DNA from: Taishania pollutisoli
Lineage (GTDB): Bacteria > Bacteroidota > Bacteroidia > Flavobacteriales_D > Crocinitomicaceae
Length of the DNA stretch: 64,000 bases
Assembly (NCBI RefSeq): GCF_014518315.1
Contig: NZ_JACVEL010000013.1
Span: 1-64,000 of the forward strand
Direction of reading: 5' to 3'
The position numbers were made by a program, and so were the translations under genes. Below the pieces are notes generated by a model, which saw only the letters and a list, made by a program, of their open reading frames with translations, ran no database searches and had not been told where the DNA came from. This document shows, one piece after another, positions 50,992-58,460 of the stretch (position 1 is its first letter; the number at the start of each line of letters is the position of its first letter).

Positions 50992-51436
50992 TTAAATCTC
51001 CCATTACTTCATCCGCCAAATCAGCGAAGTCCACCATGTTCTCTTCAATAAGAGCGAAGTATTTAGCTTTATCCCAGATTTCAATGCGGTCATTGTATGC
51101 AATGAGCATAACGTCCTGTTTGATTCCCACCCGTTCCACATGCGTTGAAGGAATTAACACCCTTCCAGCATTGTCCAGAGAAACTTGTTTTGCTCCCTGG
51201 TGAAACAAACGGTAAAACATTCGGTTTTTCGGCTTAAACAAGTTCATTTTCGACAGCTTCTCACTGATTCTCTCCCACTCCACGAGCGGATACAACGTAA
51301 GACAGTCTTCAAATCCTTTGTTCAGCATGAAATCATTTGGGGATACAGGAGGAAGCTGCTTCCGTAAACCTGCCGGAAACAAGAAACGCCCTTTGGCGTC
51401 CAACTTCACTTCATATTCTCCTACTAATCCTGCCAT
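50975..51436 (-). CDS. mraZ: Transcriptional regulator MraZ
   Basis: 153 residues. Two SpoVT-AbrB-like halves: GEYEVKLDAKGRFLFPAGLRKQL (about 6-28) and GAKQVSLDNAGRVLIPSTHVERVGI (about 80-105). DxKGR and DxxGR are the MraZ signatures. MraZ binds direct repeats upstream of its own gene and represses dcw in E. coli. Suitable repeats are seen at 51466-51485. First gene of the cluster. Confidence 0.96.
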   Translation of the reverse strand: MAGLVGEYEVKLDAKGRFLFPAGLRKQLPPVSPNDFMLNKGFEDCLTLYPLVEWERISEKLSKMNLFKPKNRMFYRLFHQGAKQVSLDNAGRVLIPSTHVERVGIKQDVMLIAYNDRIEIWDKAKYFALIEENMVDFADLADEVMGDLNDGIE

Positions 51437-51465
51437 GATGCAAATAATGGGTAAAAATAATGACT

Positions 51466-51485
51466 ATTTACCACTTTTTACCACC
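51466..51485 (-). promoter_or_regulatory. MraZ box pair in front of mraZ
   Basis: The complement reads GTGGTAAAAAGTGGTAAATA: GTGGT twice with 5-bp spacing (10-bp period), the layout of known MraZ boxes (TGGGN5TGGG in E. coli). It starts 30 bp before the ATG and follows a weak promoter-like TATTTTG. Confidence 0.6.
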
Positions 51486-51590
51486 AAAATAGTAATTGTT
51501 GATAACTATTAACGTAACAATGGAATAAAAGTTTCATTGAATTATCAAAAAAATATTGAAAAATAAAGGATTTAGTAAGTTTTTAAATTA

Positions 51591-51610
51591 GTGGTAAAAA
51601 GTGGTAATTG
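51591..51610 (+). promoter_or_regulatory. Second MraZ-like box pair, opposite orientation
   Basis: GTGGTAAAAAGTGGTAATTG on the plus strand, identical to the first pair over 17 bases, about 106 bp away and inverted. It is suited to looping, or is left over from a divergent promoter. Confidence 0.5.
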
Positions 51611-51641
51611 TTGAAAAACGATTTCTTTTTACACACAAAAA

Positions 51642-51665
51642 AAGCGGCCATTTATAGGACCGCTT
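51642..51665 (-). terminator. Terminator at the end of the AraC remnant
   Basis: AAGCGG(CC) and (GG)A-CCGCTT form a stem with one bulge. The A-run at 51637-51643 gives U-residues on the minus transcript. It insulates mraZ from upstream transcription. Confidence 0.55.
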
Positions 51666-51951
51666 GCCGGATAATTATTTCATTACACCACTGTAACACC
51701 CTGGTTTTATTTCGAAATATCACAGAAGGCACACCAAATTTCCGTTTGAATGCTTGTATGAAACGTTGAACAAATTCATACCCGCAACAAGAAGTAATTT
51801 CACTAAATGAACAATCGCTTCCCAACACCATTTTTGACTTCCTCCAACCAGAGTTCATAGAGGTAATTGTATCCCTGGGAGTGGTAGATTTCCCGCAACT
51901 ATTCAGCCACTGATTTTATCCGGATCAATTGTTCCAAACTTCCCGCAGGTG
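51652..51951 (-). pseudogene. Decayed AraC-family regulator (C-terminal HTH remnant)
   Basis: The open frame of 68 residues (51652-51858) contains CSFSEITSCCGYEFVQRFIQAFKRKFGV, the second helix-turn-helix half of AraC proteins (pattern: S..EI....G...V..F...FK..FG). Upstream, the preceding part continues in another frame (LREIYHSQGYNYLYELWLEEVK). The two join if one base is removed from the A5 run before ATGGTG. A TAG interrupts that frame further up (SVAE-stop-LREIY). With at least one frameshift and one stop, and no sensor domain, the gene is not functional. Confidence 0.6.
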
Positions 51952-52036
51952 TTTATCAGCCACTCCTTCAAACAACCGATTATTCTGTGACTAAAGAGAT
52001 CTAATAAGCGCTATTTAATGAGAAAAATAGCAATAA

Positions 52037-52070
52037 AACCCCGGGAATTAATAAACAAATTCCCGGGGTT
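52037..52070 (-). terminator. Strong terminator after the T9SS-cargo gene
   Basis: aaccccgggaatt and aattcccggggtt pair perfectly over 13 bp with an 8-nt loop; T-rich tail on the minus strand. Confidence 0.85.
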
Positions 52071-52100
52071 TGTTTTCAGAAGCAGTCTGGTATACCTCAA

Positions 52101-54257
52101 TTACATTTTCGCAAGTTTTCCATAATAGGAAATTTGTGAGTTTGTTAGTATCAGCCGGCAAGTATACGTTCCCGGTGACAGATGACCTATTTCAAAAGCA
52201 TAATTTTCGCCTTTTCGGATTGTGATATTGAGATGTGTCTCCATTAACTGTCCGGTATATGAATACACTTGCAGTGTGGCATTTTCAACCGATTGATTCA
52301 GTTTTAGATACACTTGTTCTTTTGACGGATTCGGGAAAATCTGTAAATCCTCATCTATTTCTACTGTTTCTATTGACGTCGAACCCGTCTGCACTTCATC
52401 TTCTAATGAAATTACTGTACTTTTATATCCGTATTGATCACATTCACTACCTGTCGTCATTTTTGCATGAAATAATGCACCTGGCTTCACATGAAAATCG
52501 GGTTTAAGGTTTATTTCACTCAATGCATGGTAGCTTACATTTGCGGTAGTGGTATTTCCACTTACGTTATTTAAAACCGCTGAAGACTCGATTTTTTCCG
52601 CAAACTGCCTTAACGGGTTCGCTACGCTTCCCAATCCCAAAAAAGGATAGTAACTTCCTTGCGGAATATTCAAATTCTCAATAGACTGATAGGAAACCTG
52701 ATTTCCATCCTGCATAAAGTTGATTTTATACAAATTGTAAAGTAGCATATAATCCAGCCCTGCTCTGTGACCATGAAATTTATCGAAAGCATCATTCATA
52801 TCAGGACTATTCACATGATTAGCATAGACAAAAAAACGATTCCACCCATTCCAATTGACTGCATAATTTGATACTCCATAATTATAGCTTCCTTCACAGG
52901 GGTATGAGTTCAACATGCTTTCAACATCGTCTTTTTGTCCTACAAGAAAGGTATTAAACGCTGAATTATCCGGAAAAAGAGCATTATTTAAAAGTGTGTA
53001 TATAGGCCAGCGTACATTAGAGTTATGGCATAAGGTCGAAAGTTCTAACAACGAATTGTTTTTCCCTGTTAAGGTTCGGGCGTACATATTACTGATTGCA
53101 ACCAATGCAGCTTCTTTTGTGTCATTATCCTGATAGTTTTTATTGGGTGCAGTGAAATTTGAAACCAGAAAAAAGCTGGCATTAAATGCCTGATAAGCTC
53201 CCCCTTCCGGTAAGGTGAAAAATGTAGGGGCGGCTGTATTGTGGATTGGTTGGACAATAGGATCTCCATGGAAATTTTTACCGTGTACGACTGTGTTTCC
53301 CAACACAGCAAATGGATAGGCATATATACTCATATCGGCCCCTCTGGCCACTTTCGGGGCCCCACTCAAATGAGGGTTGGCAATGGTATAGGGAAGTTGA
53401 GTCCCATTTGAGCCGGATGCGGCATATCCGAGAATCCTGCTCAATTGTGTTTGCGCACGATTGTTAAGATTTAAACCATTGTAGGTAACAGAGGCCGGGA
53501 TAAAATGATGAATGCATTTAAGGCCCATAAATAAGAAAACCAATTGATCCTGACTTTCTTCTGCACCATAATACTCTCTACGTGTCCAGCCGGCCGGATC
53601 GTCATATAATGTTGAGTAACAACCTGAAGAACTACGAATGCAATCAACATCTTTCAATTTACTGAAATATTCGCATGGGACATCATCCCGCACCAGAAAA
53701 CCATCCAACGTATTACTGGCAGGTAAGTATTTTTTGTTGACCGGGTCATACAATAGCTCTGTGATTTGTTGATAACCTAGCGTATAAGGATCATTACTGG
53801 TCTCCGTATCCTCCCAACGTTTAATATCCTTCGGCAAATAACCATTGGGGTAATTGTACCAGGAAAACATGGGACCACTTACTGCATCTAATCGATCTAC
53901 CGTTTGTAAGGCATAATAAATCTCTTCCAATGTTCCTTCTGTTGGCTGATTATTGGCAACCAACAAGTGATATTCTGTTGCCAGCACCGCCATATACCAG
54001 CCTAGCTTTATAAGCCCATCGCCATGATACAGATAACGGGCTTCCGGGTGATATTTATTATATTCTCCTGCCGGAATCATATCTCCGGGTTCATTTCCCA
54101 CATGCAAAAAATTCTCTTTGAGACGTTTTCTGGTCATCCAATATTTTTGTTGGTAATAATAATCCGGTGGAATATTCAGTTGGGCATGGGCTTCTACTCC
54201 CAGATATAAACAAAGCAGGAACAAAGCGAGTATTTTTCTATATGTATGTTGTATCAT
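52101..54257 (-). CDS. Secreted T9SS cargo protein of unknown function
   Basis: 718 residues. The signal peptide is RKILALFLLCLYLGVEAHAQ. The middle of about 600 residues is Tyr/Asn/Trp-rich with a helical repeat-like rhythm (GDGLIKLGWYMAVLATEYHLL, EEIYYALQTVDRLDAVSG, YFPFLGLG-like segments). It may be an alpha/alpha barrel of the kind seen in glycan-active enzymes, but no catalytic motif is recognised. The last 80 residues form a type A T9SS sorting domain: DLQIFPNPSKEQVYLKL, LQVYSYTGQL and LSPGTYTCRLIL, ending YYGKLAKM. The protein should therefore cross the outer membrane and be anchored or released. It lies 43 nt after the fibre-like gene and is followed by a strong terminator. Confidence 0.8.
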   Translation of the reverse strand: MIQHTYRKILALFLLCLYLGVEAHAQLNIPPDYYYQQKYWMTRKRLKENFLHVGNEPGDMIPAGEYNKYHPEARYLYHGDGLIKLGWYMAVLATEYHLLVANNQPTEGTLEEIYYALQTVDRLDAVSGPMFSWYNYPNGYLPKDIKRWEDTETSNDPYTLGYQQITELLYDPVNKKYLPASNTLDGFLVRDDVPCEYFSKLKDVDCIRSSSGCYSTLYDDPAGWTRREYYGAEESQDQLVFLFMGLKCIHHFIPASVTYNGLNLNNRAQTQLSRILGYAASGSNGTQLPYTIANPHLSGAPKVARGADMSIYAYPFAVLGNTVVHGKNFHGDPIVQPIHNTAAPTFFTLPEGGAYQAFNASFFLVSNFTAPNKNYQDNDTKEAALVAISNMYARTLTGKNNSLLELSTLCHNSNVRWPIYTLLNNALFPDNSAFNTFLVGQKDDVESMLNSYPCEGSYNYGVSNYAVNWNGWNRFFVYANHVNSPDMNDAFDKFHGHRAGLDYMLLYNLYKINFMQDGNQVSYQSIENLNIPQGSYYPFLGLGSVANPLRQFAEKIESSAVLNNVSGNTTTANVSYHALSEINLKPDFHVKPGALFHAKMTTGSECDQYGYKSTVISLEDEVQTGSTSIETVEIDEDLQIFPNPSKEQVYLKLNQSVENATLQVYSYTGQLMETHLNITIRKGENYAFEIGHLSPGTYTCRLILTNSQISYYGKLAKM

Positions 54258-54300
54258 AATCGTAAAAATTAAAAAGTGAAAACCAAATCTCGTTTTACAT

Positions 54301-55311
54301 CTATTCTTTTTCTCTCAACTGCTGTTCAAGAGCAGCTATTTTTTTGTTCTGCTCAATCACATACAGTGTCAATTGCTCTACTTTACGCAATAAGAGATCA
54401 TCCATCTGACCAATGGTGTATCCGTTCTCTTTAAATTCCTGTGCACTTGGAACTTCCGGAAGGTGCTTGTGTGTTTTTACATAGTTTTCTACCGCATCGA
54501 GTGACATCAATTCGTAATCTTCTTCAAATACAAAATCACTGTTCGGTACATCTACGATTACTTTCACTTCTTCACACAATATTCCTCCGTTTACTGCCAG
54601 TCGGTACCCTTGTGTATGCTGCTTACCAGAAGTGTAGCCTGTATAAAATCCGATTCCAACATTTCCACTTGATTCAATAACGAGTGGTGACCAACTTACA
54701 TTATCCCAATTTCTAAAATAAAGATTACTTCTAAAATCTGCATATACATTACCAATGTCTTCATTGGCACTTATTCTGAAGTTACTGACGGTACTTCCAT
54801 CCCCTAATGAAATCCAACGGTTATTTCCTTTTTTTACTTTAATCGCACCTTCAGTTACGACATCACTGAAGGTAGTGATCACACCGGTACTTCCACTAAT
54901 TGTAATTCTGTTTACTCCTCCTGTCTGAAGTGATAAATCAGAAGACCCAAATCCTGCAAAGACACCTCCGATTACTTGTACCGGCTTGTTAAATACAAAA
55001 CCAGGTCTGTCCGTATAGATGTGTCCCCACAGAGTATTTTGAGCACCGACATCTATGTATCCGTTTCCGGAATTGATTCGCAATGCACCTCCGCCGGCAT
55101 TTCCACGGACGGCTCCGTTGATATGTAATTTTTCAGCGGGAGAAGATACACCAATTCCGACATTGGCATTAGATGATACTCCAATACCTGAAGTAGATCC
55201 TGGTACATAAAGGGTTTGAGAAGTGGCTTCTGTCGCACATAGCAACAGCAAACCAAACGTTAACTGAAATCGCATAAAGGTTGTAATTTTAAATAGTAAT
55301 TCATTTTTCAT
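54301..55311 (-). CDS. Secreted fibre-like protein with chaperone/coiled-coil end
   Basis: 336 residues; MRFQLTFGLLLL (55275) is an alternative start that makes a better signal peptide. The N-terminal part has the phrase NVGIGVSSPAEKLHINGAV, and the body is a beta-rich repeated fold (NRITISGSTGVITT, NRWISLGDGST, ESSGNVGIGFY). The end has DYELMSLDAVENYVKTHKHLPEVPSA, then a coiled coil (LLRKVEQLTLYVIEQNKKIAALEQQL). This architecture is frequent in Bacteroidota and related to phage tail-fibre/S74-type trimeric ends, without the intramolecular peptidase residues being evident. Probably an extracellular trimer, in one transcript with the T9SS cargo. Confidence 0.78.
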   Translation of the reverse strand: MKNELLFKITTFMRFQLTFGLLLLCATEATSQTLYVPGSTSGIGVSSNANVGIGVSSPAEKLHINGAVRGNAGGGALRINSGNGYIDVGAQNTLWGHIYTDRPGFVFNKPVQVIGGVFAGFGSSDLSLQTGGVNRITISGSTGVITTFSDVVTEGAIKVKKGNNRWISLGDGSTVSNFRISANEDIGNVYADFRSNLYFRNWDNVSWSPLVIESSGNVGIGFYTGYTSGKQHTQGYRLAVNGGILCEEVKVIVDVPNSDFVFEEDYELMSLDAVENYVKTHKHLPEVPSAQEFKENGYTIGQMDDLLLRKVEQLTLYVIEQNKKIAALEQQLREKE

Positions 55312-55467
55312 TCAAAAGTCGTGTCATCTACTTTCATGTACAAGCTGGTTTGTATATGTAATTCGTTTAACTATATAAGTGCACCAGTTTTCTGTATAGC
55401 CGTGAAAACACATACTGCTTCCTGTTTTTGTTTTTCAGGAGAAATTCCGCCCGAATTTTATTTCCTG

Positions 55468-55475
55468 TATATTTG
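55468..55475 (+). promoter_or_regulatory. -7 promoter box of the GT9 gene
   Basis: TATATTTG (TAnnTTTG). It lies inside the long frame from 55428 and therefore argues that translation starts after it, at the TTG/GTG pair 55491/55494. Confidence 0.5.
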
Positions 55476-55493
55476 TGGCAGATACAATCATTG

Positions 55494-56474
55494 GTGAAAC
55501 GCATTCTGTTTATTCAAACCGCATTTTTAGGGGATGTGATCCTGGCAACCGCAGCTATTGCGGAAGCAAAGCGTTTATTTTCCGATTCAGAAATAGATGT
55601 GGTAGTGAAGAAAGGAAATGAATCACTGCTGGAAAACAATCCGAAGATCAACCAGGTAATTGTCTTTGACAAAGCAAATGGAAAGTTCAAAGAAATTTTT
55701 CGGTTGAGAAAGATCTTCAGCACACGCCATTACGACATTGTTTTTAATTTCCACCGGTTTGGAAGTTCAGGAATTTTAACGCTGCTGTCGGGAGCCAAAA
55801 AGAAATACGGGTTCCGGAAAAATCCCTTTTCATTTGCCTTTACCAAACGGTTTGAGCATGAAATCGGGAACGGAACACACGAAGTAGCCCGCAACCTTCA
55901 ATTATTAAAAGAATTCGGCGCACGATCACTTGTCCGCCCTGAGTTACACCCTTCTGACAGTGCATGGAAAAAGACCCGTCCTTTCAAATCAAACCAGTAT
56001 TACTGCCTTGCACCCGCTTCGGTCTGGTTTACCAAACAATTGCCCGAACACAAATGGATTGAATTGATTCATCGACTGGGGGCAACACACACGATTTACC
56101 TGATTGGTGCGCCCGGAGACCATGCATTATGCGAACGCATCAAAGAAGCATCACAGCAATACAATGTGGTGAATCTGGCAGGTCAGTTAAGCCTCCTCGA
56201 TTCTGCAGCACTGATGAGAGATGCTATCCGCAATTTTGTCAATGATTCGGGGCCGTTGCACATTGCTTCCGCAATGAATGCTCCTGTAACTGCATTCTTT
56301 TGTTCAACTGTACCTGAATTTGGTTTCGGTCCGTTGTCTGAAGATCGTGTAATTCTTGAAGTTCAGGGACTGGATTGTCGCCCGTGTGGCTTACACGGAC
56401 ACAGGGCATGCCCGCAAGGACATTTTAAATGCGGGGAAATTGATTTAGCCACCATTTCCCCGCATCTTTCATAA
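55494..56474 (+). CDS. GT9-family glycosyltransferase (heptosyltransferase-like)
   Basis: About 326 residues from GTG at 55494 (or TTG 55491). The longer frame to 55428 spans the -7 box and is rejected. KRILFIQTAFLGDVILATAAI is the classic ADP-heptose:LPS heptosyltransferase start; LGATHTIYLIGAPGDHALC and LAGQLSLLDSAALMRDA...NDSGPLHIASAMNAPVTAFF, given here in parts, form the donor-binding C-domain. GLDCRPCGLHGHRACPQGHFKC near the end is a Cys/His-rich stretch usual in Bacteroidota members. Likely adds a sugar to lipopolysaccharide core; inner-membrane cytoplasmic face. Convergent with the methionine gamma-lyase-like gene. Confidence 0.88.
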   Translation: MKRILFIQTAFLGDVILATAAIAEAKRLFSDSEIDVVVKKGNESLLENNPKINQVIVFDKANGKFKEIFRLRKIFSTRHYDIVFNFHRFGSSGILTLLSGAKKKYGFRKNPFSFAFTKRFEHEIGNGTHEVARNLQLLKEFGARSLVRPELHPSDSAWKKTRPFKSNQYYCLAPASVWFTKQLPEHKWIELIHRLGATHTIYLIGAPGDHALCERIKEASQQYNVVNLAGQLSLLDSAALMRDAIRNFVNDSGPLHIASAMNAPVTAFFCSTVPEFGFGPLSEDRVILEVQGLDCRPCGLHGHRACPQGHFKCGEIDLATISPHLS

Positions 56475-56489
56475 GCCGTATAGTAATTG

Positions 56490-57746
56490 TTATAATTTAT
56501 CCAATGCCTGTCGCATATCGGAGATAATATCTTCGTAGTATTCCACTCCAACTGAAACCCGGATTAATTTTTCGGTTATGGACATGGCGTTTTTAATGTC
56601 CTGCGGAACATCTGCATGTGTCATTGAGTACGGATGTTCTGCCAGGCTTTCCGTTCCTCCCAGGCTTACCGCCAGTTTGATCAACTGCAGGTTGTCCAGG
56701 AACGCGAATGCTTCTTTTTCCCCTCCTTTTACGTCAAAAGCAATCATTGCTCCGCTGGAAAGGTATTGTTTTCTGTAAATTTCTTTTTCCCGTTCGGTTC
56801 CTGTTTCTCCGATAAAACCAAGGAAATATACTTTTTCCACTTTCGGGTGATTTCTCAGGTAGCGGGCTACTTCAACCGCATTTCGCGCCTGTTGTTCCAT
56901 TCGCACCTTCAATGTTTCGAGGCTTCGCATCAGCATCCACCCGGTGAATGGTGCCGCCATATTCCCCATGAATGTACGCAGCCCTTTTACACGCGCAATG
57001 TGTGCCTTGCTCCCCAAACATGCTCCGGCAATCACATCCGAATGACCACCGATGTATTTCGTCGCGGAATACAATACCAAATCAGCTCCGTGTTTCAACG
57101 GATGTTGCCAGATCGGCCCCATGTAGGTATTGTCAACGGAAAGAATCACTTCTTTATCAGCAGTAGAAAATGTGCGTTTGATTTCAGCACACATTTCAAT
57201 ATCGATCAGCGCATTCGTTGGGTTGGCTGGTGTTTCAATATGGATCATTGCCAACCGGTCTGCCCTCCCCGATTGATTGATTTTTTCAATGATCTCTTCC
57301 CTGGAATCCTCCGGACTAAACCCGACTGATTCGATGTTGAGCTTCTTCAAAAAGTTGTTGATAAAGTGATCTGTTCCTCCATAAACAGGGCGGGAATACA
57401 GCAATAAATCACCCGGCTGCATGAATTCCATCATTGCTGTTGCAATGGCAGACATTCCACTTTCAAAAATGGCACAATCTTCTGCTTTATCCCACAAACA
57501 CAAGCGGTTTTCTAAAATTTCCAGGTCGGGATTATTCAACCGGCTGTAGATCAACCCCAACTCTTCTCCCTGTCTCGCCTCACTCAATCCGTAAGCCACT
57601 TCAAAGAAACGCTTGCCTTCCATTGCCGAATTGAACACGAATGTGGACGTTTGGAAAATCGGACATTTTAACGATCCTTCTGATAATTTCGGTTTGTACC
57701 CGTAGGTCATCATCAAACTTTCGGGACGCATCTTTGTATAATCCAT
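56490..57746 (-). CDS. PLP-dependent Cys/Met metabolism enzyme (methionine gamma-lyase / cystathionine gamma-synthase family)
   Basis: 418 residues. YSRLNNPDLEILENRL (substrate and phosphate contacts from the partner subunit), FESGMSAIATAMMEF, VYGGTDHFI, IETPANPTN, LSVDNTYMGP, and the PLP lysine in SATKYIGGHSD are all visible. The late part SLGGTESLAEHPYSMTHADVP matches the gamma-lyase/synthase group. Which reaction it runs (methionine gamma-lyase, cystathionine gamma-lyase or gamma-synthase) is not certain; methionine gamma-lyase fits the divergent Lrp-type regulator well. Cytosolic tetramer. Confidence 0.88.
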   Translation of the reverse strand: MDYTKMRPESLMMTYGYKPKLSEGSLKCPIFQTSTFVFNSAMEGKRFFEVAYGLSEARQGEELGLIYSRLNNPDLEILENRLCLWDKAEDCAIFESGMSAIATAMMEFMQPGDLLLYSRPVYGGTDHFINNFLKKLNIESVGFSPEDSREEIIEKINQSGRADRLAMIHIETPANPTNALIDIEMCAEIKRTFSTADKEVILSVDNTYMGPIWQHPLKHGADLVLYSATKYIGGHSDVIAGACLGSKAHIARVKGLRTFMGNMAAPFTGWMLMRSLETLKVRMEQQARNAVEVARYLRNHPKVEKVYFLGFIGETGTEREKEIYRKQYLSSGAMIAFDVKGGEKEAFAFLDNLQLIKLAVSLGGTESLAEHPYSMTHADVPQDIKNAMSITEKLIRVSVGVEYYEDIISDMRQALDKL

Positions 57747-57773
57747 CTTTATTTTCTTTTATTTTTATTAAAT

Positions 57774-57795
57774 ATAGATAATTCAACCTATCTAT
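57774..57795. promoter_or_regulatory. Inverted repeat in the Lrp/enzyme divergent region
   Basis: ATAGATA (57774-57780) and TATCTAT (57789-57795) form a perfect 7-bp inverted repeat with an 8-bp gap, in a strongly AT-rich region. A second weaker one (ATTTA...TAAAT) lies about 20 bp on. Such sites suit Lrp/AsnC dimers. Confidence 0.5.
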
Positions 57796-57869
57796 TCAAT
57801 ATAAAAGAATATTTAACTAATTAAATGTATATTTTTAGTTATTTTTACTATTCATACTTATTTAAAGCA

Positions 57870-58343
57870 ATGGAAAAAGAATTTTTATCGGGCAATTTTC
57901 AGTTAGATGAGACAGATCACAAAATTCTGGAATTACTAAAACAGAATGCAAAACTGGGAACAAAGGAAATTGCCGCCCAGGTCGGACTCACCGTGACACC
58001 TACCTATGAACGCATCCGAAGGATGGAAAAACGGGGTGTAATCCGGTCTTACATAGCAGTAATCGATAAAAAGAAGCAAGGATTTACATTACACGTATTG
58101 TGTAATGTACAGTTAAAATCGCATGCTGCCGACTACCTGGATGAATTTGAACAAGCGATCGTGCAATTAGCTGAAGTAACGGACTGTTACCACATTGCAG
58201 GTAATTTTGATTACCTGCTCAAGATCAACATCCGTGATATGGACAGTTATGCAGTATTTGTAAAGGAAAAACTGGCCGTGATTCCGCACATTGCAACGGT
58301 ACAGAGTTCATTTGTAATGCGGACGTTGAAGGAGGAGTATTGA
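57870..58343 (+). CDS. Lrp/AsnC-family transcriptional regulator
   Basis: 157 residues from MEKEFLSGNFQLDETDHKIL (57870). The frame upstream to 57825 is AT-rich promoter DNA and is left out. The N-terminal HTH is LDETDHKILELLKQNAKLGTKEI...VGLTVTPTYERIRRMEKRGVI, read in two parts, and the RAM effector domain is KLAVIPHIATVQSSFVM with AGNFDYLLKI. Such regulators sense amino acids, often Leu, Met or branched-chain. Divergent from the methionine gamma-lyase-like gene, 123 bp away, which is probably its target. Confidence 0.93.
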   Translation: MEKEFLSGNFQLDETDHKILELLKQNAKLGTKEIAAQVGLTVTPTYERIRRMEKRGVIRSYIAVIDKKKQGFTLHVLCNVQLKSHAADYLDEFEQAIVQLAEVTDCYHIAGNFDYLLKINIRDMDSYAVFVKEKLAVIPHIATVQSSFVMRTLKEEY

Positions 58344-58369
58344 GGATTTTGAATATTGAATTATGAATA
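58344..58369 (+). repeat. AT-rich repeat after the Lrp gene
   Basis: ggattttgaatattgaatt, a relative of the element at 45477-45496. Placed right after a gene end. Confidence 0.4.
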
Positions 58370-58434
58370 GGTAGATCCTACCACCTGATTTTGTAATTTT
58401 TCGTTAAACATTCCATTGCCGGGAGAATAATCGT

Positions 58435-58442
58435 TATTTTTG
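58435..58442 (+). promoter_or_regulatory. -7 promoter box of the C45-like gene
   Basis: TATTTTTG (TAnnTTTG) with GTACC after it. It overlaps the first TTG of the longest frame (58440) and so supports the GTG at 58461 as start, giving a leader of about 15 nt. Confidence 0.55.
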
Positions 58443-58460
58443 TACCGATTAATTGTCACC

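Noticed and set aside
55428-55493. Longer N-terminus for the GT9 protein
   Set aside because: The stretch contains the -7 promoter box and has no counterpart in heptosyltransferases.
57825-57869. Longer N-terminus for the Lrp regulator
   Set aside because: AT-rich promoter DNA; the family starts at MEKEF.
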